In this document: positions 1 through 9,596 of the stretch, piece after piece
How positions within the stretch are numbered: the first letter of the stretch is position 1
How the letters are laid out: each line of letters opens with the position of its first letter
Assembly (NCBI GenBank): GCA_001464955.1
Contig: LNEM01000027.1
Coordinates: 62,001-126,000 of the forward strand
Source of the DNA: Rhizobiales bacterium Ga0077537
Lineage (GTDB): Bacteria > Pseudomonadota > Alphaproteobacteria > Rhizobiales > Hyphomicrobiaceae
Direction of reading: 5' to 3'
Length of the DNA stretch: 64,000 nucleotides
Made by a program: the position numbers and the translations under genes
The notes under the pieces: generated by a model
Databases searched by the model: none
Told to the model about the DNA's origin: nothing
The model's input: only the letters and a program-made list of their open reading frames with translations

Positions 1-280
1 GGCCGGAACCGCCGATCCCAAGGGCCGCGTCTGGTATCGCACCGCGACCGGCACTTTCGGCGTCGGCAAGCCCATCGATGGCAAGGCCGCGACCTTCGCC
101 AACGGCGGTACCATCGGCTTCACCTGCGACAGCCCCGAGAAGGTGAAGGCATTCCACGATGCCGGCGTCGCCAATGGCGGCACGTCGATCGAGGACCCGC
201 CGGGCCTGCGTGGCAAGATGTATCTGGCTTACCTGCGCGATCCTGACGGCAACAAGCTCTGCGCGATCCATCGCGGCTGA
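1..280 (+). CDS. VOC (glyoxalase/bleomycin-resistance) family protein, C-terminal part
   Basis: The reading frame is open from the window edge to TGA at 278-280 and gives about 92 residues; the start lies upstream of the window. The last stretch reads YLAYLRDPDGNKLCAIHRG, the usual closing strand of small single-domain VOC proteins, in which a metal-binding or structural acidic residue sits in the RDPDGN turn. Such proteins are often lactoylglutathione-lyase-like, but the substrate cannot be told from this fragment. It is followed by trmB after a 100-base gap with no clear terminator. Confidence 0.75.
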   Translation, partial: AGTADPKGRVWYRTATGTFGVGKPIDGKAATFANGGTIGFTCDSPEKVKAFHDAGVANGGTSIEDPPGLRGKMYLAYLRDPDGNKLCAIHRG

Positions 281-380
281 TTGCGGCGGCACGGCAGATT
301 TTCGATGCGGCGTCCGGGCCTCTCGGGCGCCGCAGTCGTTCCCGGCTCGGCGCCACGATTGATCGACGGACAGATACCCG

Positions 381-1118
381 ATGAGCCAGACGTCTCCAAC
401 CCATGACGCCGGGGAAAATGACCCGGCGGATGGTCACGAGTTGCGCTCCTACGGGCGCCGCCGAGGCCGCAAGCTGTCACCTCGCCAGGACCGGCTGATG
501 CACGATCTCCTGCCGCGCCTGTCGCCGGACCTCACGGCCGAAGCTCGCCGGCCGCTCTCCGCATCGATGTTCGGCGGCGATGTCCGCGAGGTCTGGCTCG
601 AGATCGGCTTCGGCGGTGGCGAGCATCTGTTGTGGCACGCACGACGCAACCGCGACGTCGGTCTGATCGGCGCCGAACCGTTCGAGGATGGTGTCGTCAA
701 GGTCTTGGCAGCGGTGGAGGACGAAGCGTTGAACAATGTGCGCGTGCATGCTGACGACGCCCGCGCTCTGCTCCGATGGCTCCCTGATGCAGCGATCGAC
801 CGGGCATTCGTGCTTTTCCCCGATCCGTGGCCGAAACGTCGGCATCAGAAGCGGCGTCTGGTGAACCCGAGTTTCCTGCAAGCGCTGGCGCGTGTGCTTA
901 GGCCGGGAGCCGAACTCAGGATCGGCACCGATATCGGCGACTATGCGCGCACCATGTTGATGGCGTTCCAGACGACGCCAGAGTTCGCATGGCAAGCGCA
1001 GTCGCCTTCGGATTGGCGCATTCGCCCGGACGATTGGCCGGAGACCCGTTACGAGGCGAAAGCCGTGCGCGAAGGGCGTCGGTCCGCGTATCTCCGCTTC
1101 GTCCGCACGCCGCATTGA
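381..1118 (+). CDS. trmB: tRNA (guanine-N7-)-methyltransferase TrmB
   Basis: TrmB uses S-adenosylmethionine to methylate G46 in the variable loop of tRNAs. The 245-residue product has the family order: an N-terminal basic segment, the SAM-binding motif EIGFGGGEHL around residue 75, the GAEPFEDG segment, and the diagnostic FPDPWPKRRHQKRR block near residues 150-165, followed by the RIGTDIGDYA motif. Length is normal for alphaproteobacteria. The ATG at 381 is the first in frame and gives the usual length; the upstream Shine-Dalgarno is weak. In many relatives trmB lies just before the rimP-nusA-infB block, as here. Confidence 0.95.
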   Translation: MSQTSPTHDAGENDPADGHELRSYGRRRGRKLSPRQDRLMHDLLPRLSPDLTAEARRPLSASMFGGDVREVWLEIGFGGGEHLLWHARRNRDVGLIGAEPFEDGVVKVLAAVEDEALNNVRVHADDARALLRWLPDAAIDRAFVLFPDPWPKRRHQKRRLVNPSFLQALARVLRPGAELRIGTDIGDYARTMLMAFQTTPEFAWQAQSPSDWRIRPDDWPETRYEAKAVREGRRSAYLRFVRTPH

Positions 1119-1301
1119 CCATTTTTCGGAGCGCTGCGCATTTTTCTGTCACATGACGCTTGCTTTCGCCGTCACTTTTTCGTAATTTGGTGTTGCTCAT
1201 GATCATCTCAACTCTGAGAGTGGATCCCCGTGGTCCGCTCTTTTTGTTTTGGGAGCGCGTCATGGCACGAATTTGCCGAAATCGTTGCAAGGGATGGGTG
1301 C

Positions 1302-2036
1302 GTGAGCGGGCCAACGGCCGGAGCACACGGCGCTGATGAACGCTTTGTGAGAGAGACGGGTGCCGCCGCCGCAATTGCGGAGCTGGCCGAGCCCGTACTC
1401 GAGAGTCTCGGGTTCCGGATCGTGCTCGCACGCATATTGTCGGGCCAAGGTACCATCGTGGAAATCATGGCGGAACGCCCCGACGGCAGCATGACCATCG
1501 AGGATTGCCGTGCGGCGTCTCTGGCTCTGTCCCCGGTATTCGATGTTCATGACCCGCTTCCCGGCAGCTACAGGCTTCAGATCTCGTCCCCGGGCATCGA
1601 CCGCCCGCTGGTCCGCCCATCGGATTTCGACCAGTGGGCCGGCTTCGAGGCCCGGATCGAGCTGAAGGAGATGATCGACGGTCGCCGCCGCTTTCGTGGC
1701 ATCCTCGAAGGCTTCGAGGACGGCGAGGTGCGGATCGAGGTAGACCTCGGCAAGGGGGACGGCGTAAAGCTACTCGGGCTTCCGATTGGTCTCGTCGGCG
1801 AGGCGAAACTGGTGCTGACAGACGATTTGATCCGCGAGTCGCTGCGCCGCAGCAAGGCCACGCTGGTCGATCTGGATGCGGCGACGGATGCCGAGGAGGC
1901 GGGCATTGGTCCTGCCGACGCAGGGGCGCCGGATGCGGCGACCGCAGCGCCGCGGTCAGGAGGCAAGACGAAACGTGACACCAAGGGGACCGGAAGGCCC
2001 CCGCAGCGCAAGGCGAAAAAGCCGCGCGGCGAGTAA
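1302..2036 (+). CDS. rimP: Ribosome maturation factor RimP
   Basis: RimP assists assembly of the 30S subunit. I chose GTG at 1302, which follows AAGGGA by eight bases and gives a start like that of relatives, in which a short tail precedes ERFVRETG. An upstream GTG at 1230 would add an unmatched N-terminus. The product is 244 residues: an N-terminal alpha/beta domain with MTIEDCRAASLALSPVFDV and the hallmark ISSPGIDRPL, then the SH3-like C-terminal domain (FRGILEGFEDGEV). After about residue 180 it has a long Ala/Lys/Arg-rich tail that is not part of the conserved fold. It opens the rimP-nusA-ylxR-infB cluster, with 36 bases before nusA. Confidence 0.94.
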   Translation: MSGPTAGAHGADERFVRETGAAAAIAELAEPVLESLGFRIVLARILSGQGTIVEIMAERPDGSMTIEDCRAASLALSPVFDVHDPLPGSYRLQISSPGIDRPLVRPSDFDQWAGFEARIELKEMIDGRRRFRGILEGFEDGEVRIEVDLGKGDGVKLLGLPIGLVGEAKLVLTDDLIRESLRRSKATLVDLDAATDAEEAGIGPADAGAPDAATAAPRSGGKTKRDTKGTGRPPQRKAKKPRGE

Positions 2037-2072
2037 CCGAGGTTCGATCGAGCGACAGGAAGGTGCCAAGGC

Positions 2073-3719
2073 ATGTCTCAGGCTGGCGTCAGCGCAAACC
2101 GTCTCGAGCTGCTGCAGATCGCGGATGCGGTCGCGCGCGAGAAGACGATCGACCGCAAGATCGTCATTCAGGCCATGGAGGACGCGATCCAGAAGGCCGC
2201 CAAGCAGCGCTACGGCCAGGAGAACGACATCCGGTGCCTCATCGATCCGCGGACCGGCGAGACCCGCCTCACGCGCGTCGTCACCGTGGCCGACCCGGTC
2301 GAGAACGAGAGTCAGCAGATGTCTCTCGAGGACGCCCGGCGAAAGAAACCCGATGCAGCACTCGGCGATACGTTCGTCGAGACGTTGCCGCCGCTCGATT
2401 TCGGGCGTGTGGCCGCCCAGAACGCCAAGCAGGTCATTTTCCAGAAGGTCCGCGAGGCCGAGCGTGACCGCCAGCATGCCGAGTTCAAGGACCGCATCGG
2501 CGAGATCGTGAACGGCACCGTGAAGCGCGTCGAATACGGAAACGTCATTGTCGACCTTGCCCGCGCCGAGGGCATCGTCCGTCGCGACGAGATGATCCCG
2601 CGCGAGAACGTTCGGCTCGGCGACCGCATCCGCGCTTACATCTACGACGTCCGCCGCGAGCAGCGCGGACCACAGATCTTCCTGTCGCGCGCCCGCCCGG
2701 AGTTCATGGTCAAGCTGTTCGCCATGGAAGTACCGGAGATCTACGACGGCATCGTCGAAATCAAGTCGTGCGCGCGCGATCCCGGCTCGCGGGCCAAGAT
2801 CGCCGTCCTGTCGAAGGACAGCTCGGTCGATCCCGTTGGCGCCTGCGTCGGCATGCGCGGCCAGCGCGTTCAGGCCGTCGTCAACGAGCTGCAGGGCGAA
2901 AAGATCGACATCATCCAGTGGAACGACGACGCCGCGAGCTTCATCGTCAACGCACTGGCGCCGGCAGAAGTGTCGAAGGTCGTGCTCGACGAGGACTCGA
3001 ACCGGATCGAGGTCGTTGTCGACGAGCGCCAGCTCTCGCTCGCCATCGGGCGCCGTGGCCAGAACGTGCGCCTCGCCTCGCAGCTCACGGGCTGGGACAT
3101 CGACATCCTCACCGACACCGAGGAGAGCGAGCGGCGCCAGAAGGAATTCACCGAGCGCACCCAGATGTTCATGGACAAGCTCGATTGCGACGAGCTGATC
3201 GCACAGCTTCTTGCGACGGAAGGCTTCTCGTCGGTCGAGGAAGTGGCGTTCGTCGATCCGTCTGAAATCGCCCAGATCGAAGGCTTCACCGAGGAATCGG
3301 CGGCGACGATCCAGAATCAGGCCCAGGAATACTTGGCCCGCATCGAAGCCGAGCGTGACCGGCGTCGGCGCGAGTTGGGCGTCGAGGACGCCGTGGCCGA
3401 GGTGCCCGGCATCACATCCGCCATGCTCGTCGCTCTCGGCGAGAACGGCGTCAAGACGGTCGAGGACCTCGCCGACTGCTCGACGGACGAGCTGCTGGGC
3501 TGGACCGAGCGCAAGAAGGAAAAGGATGCCGAGGCCGTGCGCCACAAGGGGTTCCTCGACGGGCTCGAGATCGGTCGCCCGGAGGCTGAGGAGCTGATCC
3601 TCGCGGCGCGCGTCGCGGCGGGTTGGATCAAGGCCGAGGACCTCTTGCCGGCCGAGGAGCCCGAAGGCGACGATGTCGAGCCGGACGTCGGCGGCGATGC
3701 GGCTGCGGCTCAGGCCTGA
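2073..3719 (+). CDS. nusA: Transcription termination/antitermination factor NusA
   Basis: NusA binds RNA polymerase and nascent RNA and modulates pausing, termination and antitermination. The 548-residue protein shows the N-terminal polymerase-binding domain (residues 1-130), an S1 domain from about 140 ([20 protein letters not shown]), two KH domains (around 230-345, including [13 protein letters not shown] and [14 protein letters not shown]), then two helix-hairpin-helix C-terminal repeats of the alphaproteobacterial and E. coli type. The last 25 residues are acidic. ATG at 2073 is preceded by the purine-rich AGGAAGGT. The neighbours rimP and ylxR are canonical. Confidence 0.97.
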   Translation: MSQAGVSANRLELLQIADAVAREKTIDRKIVIQAMEDAIQKAAKQRYGQENDIRCLIDPRTGETRLTRVVTVADPVENESQQMSLEDARRKKPDAALGDTFVETLPPLDFGRVAAQNAKQVIFQKVREAERDRQHAEFKDRIGEIVNGTVKRVEYGNVIVDLARAEGIVRRDEMIPRENVRLGDRIRAYIYDVRREQRGPQIFLSRARPEFMVKLFAMEVPEIYDGIVEIKSCARDPGSRAKIAVLSKDSSVDPVGACVGMRGQRVQAVVNELQGEKIDIIQWNDDAASFIVNALAPAEVSKVVLDEDSNRIEVVVDERQLSLAIGRRGQNVRLASQLTGWDIDILTDTEESERRQKEFTERTQMFMDKLDCDELIAQLLATEGFSSVEEVAFVDPSEIAQIEGFTEESAATIQNQAQEYLARIEAERDRRRRELGVEDAVAEVPGITSAMLVALGENGVKTVEDLADCSTDELLGWTERKKEKDAEAVRHKGFLDGLEIGRPEAEELILAARVAAGWIKAEDLLPAEEPEGDDVEPDVGGDAAAAQA

Positions 3720-3750
3720 CGGCAATGTCGGAGGCAGCAGGAACAACGCG

Positions 3751-4545
3751 ATGGGCGAAACGGGATCGGCAGATCGGCAGACTGAGCAGGCGGGTGGCGA
3801 CACTCCGCCGGCCGTCGCGCACGCCGATGTCGATCTCGACGCCGATCATGTGCCGGAACGCACCTGCGCCCTGACCCGTGAAAAGCGCGAGCCGGCCGAC
3901 CTGCTGCGTTTTGTTCGCGCTCCTGACGGCACCATCACGCCTGACATCGCCGGTAAGCTCCCGGGTCGCGGCGTGTGGCTGTCGCTCGATCGCAGTATCG
4001 TCGATCGCGCCGCCAGACAGAATCCGTTTTCGCGAAGCCTGAAGCGTCCGGTCGTCATCCCGGAGGATCTCGCGGAACGCGTCGAGCGTCTGCTGCGCCA
4101 GCGCTGTGTCGGGGCGCTCGCAATGGCCAAGAAGGCCGGTCTCGTCGTGTCGGGCTTCTCCAAGGTTGACGCGGCCATAGGCAGTCGGAACGTGGCAGCC
4201 CTGCTCCACGCCGCCGAGGCTGCCGATGATGGCGCCGATCGCCTCGACCGCAAGTTGATCGCGCGAAGCGCGGCGGTCACGAGCAATCCGGCCTCGGTCG
4301 ACACGCCCAATTCGGAAGCCCCTGGCGAGCGTACGGACACGACCGCCACAACGCCAGCAATCGTGAAAGACCTGAGCGTCAGTGAATTGAGTTTGGCCTT
4401 GGGCCGCGAGAATGTGGTACATGCTGCGCTGAGCACAGGCGGCGCCGCGCGACATTTCCTGACCGAGATCGGGCGCCTCAGGCGATATCGATCGACATCC
4501 CCCGCAGCCGCAGGCCGGCCGCCCCTGACGTCCAACACGGAATAG
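3751..4545 (+). CDS. YlxR/DUF448 RNA-binding protein with L7Ae-like domain
   Basis: This is the alphaproteobacterial fusion of a YlxR (DUF448) domain with an L7Ae/L30e-like domain, always found between nusA and infB. The YlxR part (about residues 35-105) has [21 protein letters not shown] and the signature [10 protein letters not shown]. The second part (about 115-180) has [17 protein letters not shown], typical of L7Ae-type RNA binders. The tail beyond 180 is Ser/Thr/Ala-rich and poorly conserved. I prefer ATG at 3751, which follows GGAGGCAGCAGGAA; an earlier ATG at 3673 would overlap nusA. The stop is two bases before infB, so translation is probably coupled. A precise role has not been settled; nucleoid, RNase P or ribosome functions are reported for relatives. 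Confidence 0.9.
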   Translation: MGETGSADRQTEQAGGDTPPAVAHADVDLDADHVPERTCALTREKREPADLLRFVRAPDGTITPDIAGKLPGRGVWLSLDRSIVDRAARQNPFSRSLKRPVVIPEDLAERVERLLRQRCVGALAMAKKAGLVVSGFSKVDAAIGSRNVAALLHAAEAADDGADRLDRKLIARSAAVTSNPASVDTPNSEAPGERTDTTATTPAIVKDLSVSELSLALGRENVVHAALSTGGAARHFLTEIGRLRRYRSTSPAAAGRPPLTSNTE

Positions 4546-4547
4546 GC

Positions 4548-7295
4548 ATGAGCGAATCCAAGGAATCCAGTGACCGCCGCCAAGGCGCCCGCAAGCCGGT
4601 GAGCACTCAGCGCACCGAGCAGTCGGGTCATGTGCAGCAGAATTTCAGCCACGGCCGCAAGAACGTGGTGGTGGTCGAGCGCAAGAAGACGCGCACGATC
4701 AACATCCCGGGCAAGGAGGGTGGCGCAGCCGGCGCACCTGGCGCGTCGGGACGCACGGGCGGCGCTCAGCGAGGTGGGGCTGGCGGATCGCAGGGGCGGC
4801 TGTCGGACGGCGAAGTCGACAAGCGCGCGCAGGCCGTGCTCCTCGAGCGTCGGCGTCAGGAAGAAGAGACGAAGCAGCGGGCCATCGAGGCCGAGGCACG
4901 CCGCAAGTCTGAAGAAGAGGAAGCCGCCCGGCGGCGCGAGGAGGATGCTGCCGTCAGCACCACTGACGCACCTGCGCCTGTGGCAGAAGCAGCGGCGTCC
5001 GATCCTGCGCCGGCATCCGAACCGACGCCGGCAACCGCGCCCATGTCGGATCAGCCGATCGCGGCTCCGACTGCGGAAAGCAATGCTCGGTCGTCTGCAC
5101 CAGCCGGCGATCGCTCACTTCCGCCGATGCAGCGCCCGGCGGCACGCACGGCTCCTCCGCGCGAACCGCGCCGCGATCGTCCACGCGACGGAGCACTCAG
5201 TACTGCGGCGCCCCAGGGCGCGTCGACGGGCGCCTCGGCTCGACCGAAAGAGGCCCCTGTCACGCAGGCCAAGGCCGGTCCGGCAGCGTTCACCGGTCAG
5301 CCCGTGCGTCGCCGCACGCTCGAGGAGGAGGAAGAGGAAGCCAAGCGCGGCAAGCTCGGTGGGCCGGGCGCCAAGGCGCCGCGCGCTCCGATCAAGAGCG
5401 ACGATCGCCGCGAGCGCGGCCGCCTGACGGTCGACAAGCTGCTGAACGACGAGCAGCGCGAGCGTTCGCTGGCCTCGCTCCGCCGCAAGCGCGAACGCGA
5501 CGCCCGCCGTGCATCCGGCATCCCGCAATCGCGTGAGAAGATCGTGCGCGAGGTGATCGTTCCCGAGGTCATCACGATCCAGGAACTCGCCAACCGCATG
5601 TCCGAGAAGGCCGTCGACGTCATTCGCTTCATGATGAAGCAGGGCGCGATGCACAAGATGAACGACGTCATCGACGCCGACACCGCCGAACTGATCGTCG
5701 GCGAGTTCGGCCACACCGTACGTCGTGTCTCCGAAGCGGACGTGGAGGAAGGCTTCATCGGCGCCAAGGACGTCGAGGAGAAGCTGGTGCCGCGTGCTCC
5801 GGTTGTCACCATCATGGGCCACGTCGACCACGGCAAGACGTCGCTGCTCGATGCCATTCGCCAGGCCAATGTGGCCTCCGGCGAAGCCGGCGGCATCACG
5901 CAGCACATCGGTGCCTATCAGGTGACGCAGAACGGCCAGGAAATCACGTTCATCGACACGCCGGGCCACGAAGCCTTCACGGCCATGCGTGCCCGTGGCG
6001 CCAAGGTGACGGACATCGTGATCCTTGTCGTTGCCGCCGACGACGGCGTGATGCCCCAGACGGTCGAGGCGATCAATCACGCCAAGGCTGCGGGCGTTCC
6101 GATCATCGTCGCCATCAACAAGATGGACAAGCCGAACGCCGACCCGACGCGTGTGCGAACGGATCTGCTCCAGCACGAGATCGTGGTGGAGAGCATGGGC
6201 GGTGATACGATCGACATTCCTGTGTCGGCGATCAAGCGTACCGGTCTCGACCAGTTGCTCGAGGCGGTCCTGCTCCAGGCCGAGGTGCTCGAGCTGAAGG
6301 CCAACCCCGAACGTTCGGCGGAAGGCTTCGTCATCGAGGCGAAGCTGGAGCGTGGCCGGGGCCCCGTGGGCACCCTCCTCGTCCAGCGCGGCTCGCTCAA
6401 GGTCGGCGACCTCGTCGTCGCTGGCTCGTCGTGGGGCCGCGTCCGCGCCCTGATCGACGACAAGGGAAAGAACGTTGTCCGCGGCGGTCCATCCGTCCCG
6501 GTCGAAATGCTGGGTTTCGACAGCGCACCGGAAGCCGGCGACCAGTTTGCGGTCGTCGAGAACGAGGCGCGCGCCCGCGAGATCACCGACTATCGTGTTC
6601 GCAAGCGGCGTGAGGCTCTGGGCTCGGCAGGTACGGCCCGCACGCTCGAAGGCATGATGCAGCAGCTGAAGGAAGCTGGCCGCAAGGAGTTCCCGCTGGT
6701 CGTCAAGGGCGACGTGCAGGGCTCACTGGAGGCCATCCTGGGTTCGCTGGCGAAGCTCGGCACGGACGAGGTCATGGCCCGCATCGTGCACTCCGGCGTC
6801 GGCCAGATCACGGAGTCCGACGTCTCGCTCGCACAGGCGTCTAAGGCGATTGTCCTCGGCTTCAACGTCCGCGCCAACGTGCAGGCCAAGCAGCTCGCCG
6901 ACAGCCTCGGCATCGAGATCCGCTACTACTCGATCATCTACGATCTGGTGGATCAGGTGAAAGCGGCCATGTCGGGCCTGCTCGCACCGACGACGAAGGA
7001 AAACTTCCTCGGCTACGCCAGCATCAAGAAGGTGTTCGACATCTCGAAGCAGGGCAAGGTTGCAGGCTGCCTCGTCACGGAAGGCAAGGTCGAGCGGGGC
7101 GCCAAGGTGCGCCTGCTGCGCGACAAGACGGTCATCCACGAAGGCACGTTGTCGATCCTCAAGCGCTTCAAGGACGACGTGAAGGAAGTCCCGGTCGGCC
7201 AGGAGTGCGGCATGGCCTTCGCCAACTACCAGGACATCCGCGAGGGCGACGAGATCGAGTGCTTCCAGGTGGAGACGATCGCCCGAACGCTCTAG
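4548..7295 (+). CDS. infB: Translation initiation factor IF-2
   Basis: IF-2 is the GTPase that brings fMet-tRNA to the 30S subunit and promotes subunit joining. The 915-residue protein starts with the conserved alpha-type N-terminus ([20 protein letters not shown]), then a long Ala/Arg/Glu/Pro-rich linker to about residue 330. The IF2_N domain follows, and the G domain carries GHVDHGKTS near 423, DTPGHE, and NKMDKPN near 524. Domains II, III and IV complete the protein. ATG at 4548 lies directly after the upstream stop. Despite its length it is typical; the linker is low in complexity but in frame throughout. Confidence 0.97.
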   Translation: MSESKESSDRRQGARKPVSTQRTEQSGHVQQNFSHGRKNVVVVERKKTRTINIPGKEGGAAGAPGASGRTGGAQRGGAGGSQGRLSDGEVDKRAQAVLLERRRQEEETKQRAIEAEARRKSEEEEAARRREEDAAVSTTDAPAPVAEAAASDPAPASEPTPATAPMSDQPIAAPTAESNARSSAPAGDRSLPPMQRPAARTAPPREPRRDRPRDGALSTAAPQGASTGASARPKEAPVTQAKAGPAAFTGQPVRRRTLEEEEEEAKRGKLGGPGAKAPRAPIKSDDRRERGRLTVDKLLNDEQRERSLASLRRKRERDARRASGIPQSREKIVREVIVPEVITIQELANRMSEKAVDVIRFMMKQGAMHKMNDVIDADTAELIVGEFGHTVRRVSEADVEEGFIGAKDVEEKLVPRAPVVTIMGHVDHGKTSLLDAIRQANVASGEAGGITQHIGAYQVTQNGQEITFIDTPGHEAFTAMRARGAKVTDIVILVVAADDGVMPQTVEAINHAKAAGVPIIVAINKMDKPNADPTRVRTDLLQHEIVVESMGGDTIDIPVSAIKRTGLDQLLEAVLLQAEVLELKANPERSAEGFVIEAKLERGRGPVGTLLVQRGSLKVGDLVVAGSSWGRVRALIDDKGKNVVRGGPSVPVEMLGFDSAPEAGDQFAVVENEARAREITDYRVRKRREALGSAGTARTLEGMMQQLKEAGRKEFPLVVKGDVQGSLEAILGSLAKLGTDEVMARIVHSGVGQITESDVSLAQASKAIVLGFNVRANVQAKQLADSLGIEIRYYSIIYDLVDQVKAAMSGLLAPTTKENFLGYASIKKVFDISKQGKVAGCLVTEGKVERGAKVRLLRDKTVIHEGTLSILKRFKDDVKEVPVGQECGMAFANYQDIREGDEIECFQVETIARTL

Positions 7296-7510
7296 GCGGT
7301 GCCATGCAGGCCAGGCAGCCGTCGTGGGCGCGGACCGGTTCATCCCGGTCTGCGCTCGCGAGTTGGGCTTGGCGCAACGCGGGCACCCGATGCGGATGCA
7401 GCCAGACGCACCCGGACCGGTTCGCCGACGTCGGCCCCGCAAGGGCAACGTCGGCATACCGGAGTTGAAAGCAACGAAGCGGTCCGACTCCGCTTGAGAG
7501 ACTGAGAGAG

Positions 7511-7924
7511 ATGCCACGCAATCGTTCAAGAGGCGGCGACGCCCCCGCTGCCGGCCCCACGCAGCGTCAGCTCCGGGTGGGCGAACTGGTTCGCCATAAG
7601 CTGGCCGACATGCTGGCGCGCGGCGAGATCCACGATGATGTGCTCGCCGCCCACGTGGTCACGGTGCCGGAAGTGCGCATGTCGCCCGATCTTCGCCTCG
7701 CCACGGCATACATCATGCCCCTCGGTGGCAAGGATAGCGCACCGGTCATCGCAGCCCTGGAACGGAACAAGAAATACATCCGTGGCGAGCTGGCTCACGC
7801 GCTCAATCTGAAGTTCGCCCCCGACATCCGCTTTCGGTTCGACGAGACGTTCGACGAAGCATCCCGCATCGACGCTCTCCTCGACAGCCCGAAAGTCCGC
7901 CAGGATACGTCCCGGCGCGGTTGA
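7511..7924 (+). CDS. rbfA: Ribosome-binding factor A
   Basis: RbfA binds the 30S subunit near helix 1 of 16S rRNA and helps late maturation and cold adaptation. The 137-residue product carries the KH-like fold signature: [17 protein letters not shown], then [20 protein letters not shown] and the closing [23 protein letters not shown]. Length is normal. A purine-rich GAGAGACTGAGAG precedes the ATG. It is separated from infB by 215 bases in which I see no gene or clear terminator, and it is followed closely by truB. Confidence 0.95.
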   Translation: MPRNRSRGGDAPAAGPTQRQLRVGELVRHKLADMLARGEIHDDVLAAHVVTVPEVRMSPDLRLATAYIMPLGGKDSAPVIAALERNKKYIRGELAHALNLKFAPDIRFRFDETFDEASRIDALLDSPKVRQDTSRRG

Positions 7925-8016
7925 GCCCTGCTCCGCAATTGACACTGAGTTCGAACTTGGCAGCCGGTCCCACGAGAGGGAACCTGGCCACTCTCCATCG
8001 GGGAAACGCAACGCGC

Positions 8017-8943
8017 ATGTCACGACGCAAGAAGGGCAATCCGATCAACGGATGGATCATTCTGGACAAGCCCGTCGGGATGACCTCGACACAGGCCGTC
8101 GGCAAGGTGCGCTGGCTGTTTCAGGCCCAGAAGGCCGGCCATGCGGGCACGCTCGATCCGTTGGCGACAGGTGTGCTGCCGATCGCGCTCGGCGAGGCCA
8201 CGAAGACGGTGCCTTATGCGGTTGACGGGGCCAAGGCCTACGAATTCACCGTCCGCTGGGGCGCCGAGACCGACACCGACGATGCCGAGGGCCGCGTCAT
8301 CGCGACGAGCGACGTGCGTCCGTCGCGCGCCGACATCGAAGCCCTGCTCCCCGAGTTTCACGGCGAGATCATGCAGGTCCCGCCCCAGTTCTCGGCCATC
8401 AAGATCCAGGGCGAACGCGCCTACGATCTGGCCCGTTCCGGCGAGACGGTCGCTCTCGAGCCGCGCCCGGTTCAGATCGATCGTCTGGAACTCGTCGACA
8501 TGCCGGACGCCGACACCTCGGTGTTCGAGGCCGAATGCGGTCGTGGCACGTACGTCCGGGCACTGGCGCGTGACATGGGGCAAAAGCTGGGTTGCAAGGG
8601 CCACGTCACGCAGCTCCGCCGGACCCGCGTTGCCGCCTTCGACATCGACCGGTCGGTGACGGTGGACGAACTGGAAGCGGCCCACGATGCCCAGGACGGT
8701 GGCGCCGCGCTGGCCGCCCATCTGAGACCGATCGAGCTGGCGCTGGCCGAGCTGGCAGAGGTGTCCGTCACGCAGCAGGACGCCGCCCGCCTTGCTCGGG
8801 GCCAGTCGGTCCTCATGCGCGGCCGTGATGCACCGATTGCCAGCGGCGAGGCCTATGCCATCTGCAAGGGATCGCTGGTGGCGCTGTGCCAGATGGAGCG
8901 CGGGGAGATCATCCCGATCCGGGTATTCACTTACCGGCAATAG
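8017..8943 (+). CDS. truB: tRNA pseudouridine(55) synthase TruB
   Basis: TruB makes pseudouridine 55 in the T-loop of tRNAs. I start at ATG 8017, after CGGGGAAAC, because family members begin with a short basic tail followed by [13 protein letters not shown]; an open frame upstream from 7921 has no homologous look. The catalytic aspartate is D47 in [16 protein letters not shown]. Further family motifs are the [11 protein letters not shown] segment and the C-terminal PUA-like region ending [16 protein letters not shown]. The product is 308 residues. The order rbfA-truB-rpsO-pnp is the standard one. Confidence 0.95.
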   Translation: MSRRKKGNPINGWIILDKPVGMTSTQAVGKVRWLFQAQKAGHAGTLDPLATGVLPIALGEATKTVPYAVDGAKAYEFTVRWGAETDTDDAEGRVIATSDVRPSRADIEALLPEFHGEIMQVPPQFSAIKIQGERAYDLARSGETVALEPRPVQIDRLELVDMPDADTSVFEAECGRGTYVRALARDMGQKLGCKGHVTQLRRTRVAAFDIDRSVTVDELEAAHDAQDGGAALAAHLRPIELALAELAEVSVTQQDAARLARGQSVLMRGRDAPIASGEAYAICKGSLVALCQMERGEIIPIRVFTYRQ

Positions 8944-9154
8944 CACCACGAACGACGCACTCCGTGTGGCGCACCCAGCCGCGAAAACCCCTCGCGAAAG
9001 CCCGGTATTGGTGTATAACGCGCCGAGCCGCCGTCCCGAGCGACGATGGCTGTGCGACCCGGCTGGACGACATCCCGGCCGAGGCCGATCAGGAAAACGG
9101 CCGCTCCGAATGGAGCCACGTCTTCCATCCCCAGAACAAGAAAGGATGAAACCG

Positions 9155-9424
9155 ATGTCGCTGACCGTTGAACGTAAAAGCCAGATCGTAAAAGATTTCG
9201 CCGCGAAGGAAGGTGACACCGGCTCGCCCGAGGTTCAGATCGCGCTCCTGACCGAGCGGATCAATGGGCTGTCCGACCATTTCAAGATGCACAAGAAGGA
9301 CAACCATTCGCGTCGCGGGCTGCTCAAGATGGTCAGCAAGCGCCGCCAGTTGCTGGACTACGTCAAGTCGAAGGACGAGGCTCGCTATCAGAAGATCATC
9401 GAACGTCTCGAGCTGCGCCGCTGA
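9155..9424 (+). CDS. rpsO: 30S ribosomal protein S15
   Basis: S15 is a primary 16S rRNA-binding protein of the small subunit platform. The 89-residue product has the full family sequence, including [17 protein letters not shown], the [12 protein letters not shown] motif and [12 protein letters not shown] at the end. ATG at 9155 follows AAAGGA by eight bases. The 211 bases between truB and rpsO contain a TATAAC at 9014-9019 that could be the -10 element of a separate rpsO promoter, but the matching -35 is poor. A hairpin lies just after the stop. Confidence 0.97.
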   Translation: MSLTVERKSQIVKDFAAKEGDTGSPEVQIALLTERINGLSDHFKMHKKDNHSRRGLLKMVSKRRQLLDYVKSKDEARYQKIIERLELRR

Positions 9425-9432
9425 GCTGCGCA

Positions 9433-9453
9433 GGAGGGCCGTTCGAGCCCTCC
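9433..9453 (+). terminator. rpsO-pnp intergenic hairpin
   Basis: A perfect 7-bp stem, GGAGGGC (9433-9439) with GCCCTCC (9447-9453), encloses a 7-base loop. It begins nine bases after the rpsO stop. No T run follows, so it may be an attenuator, a 3-prime end protector or an RNA-processing site rather than a full terminator. In E. coli the same gap holds a terminator and an RNase III site that control pnp. Confidence 0.45.
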
Positions 9454-9596
9454 AGAGACGTACCGACACCCTCGACGACACTGCAATGCGCCGGCCCGCA
9501 CGAGGGTTTGCGGCGCATTGATCATTTGGCCGGTATCCGTCCAAGGGGACGGAGGGCCCGCCAGCCGACACTGAACGCAAGAGACCGAGATAAAAT

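Noticed and set aside
1119-1301. CTTGCT/CGTAAT near 1159-1186 as a rimP promoter
   Set aside because: Both hexamers are weak matches, so I did not list it, although a promoter somewhere in this gap is likely.
3317-3803. Long antisense open frames across nusA, infB, pnp, katG and selD
   Set aside because: High-GC coding DNA gives long open frames on the opposite strand. These have low-complexity compositions, and the sense frames hold complete conserved domains.
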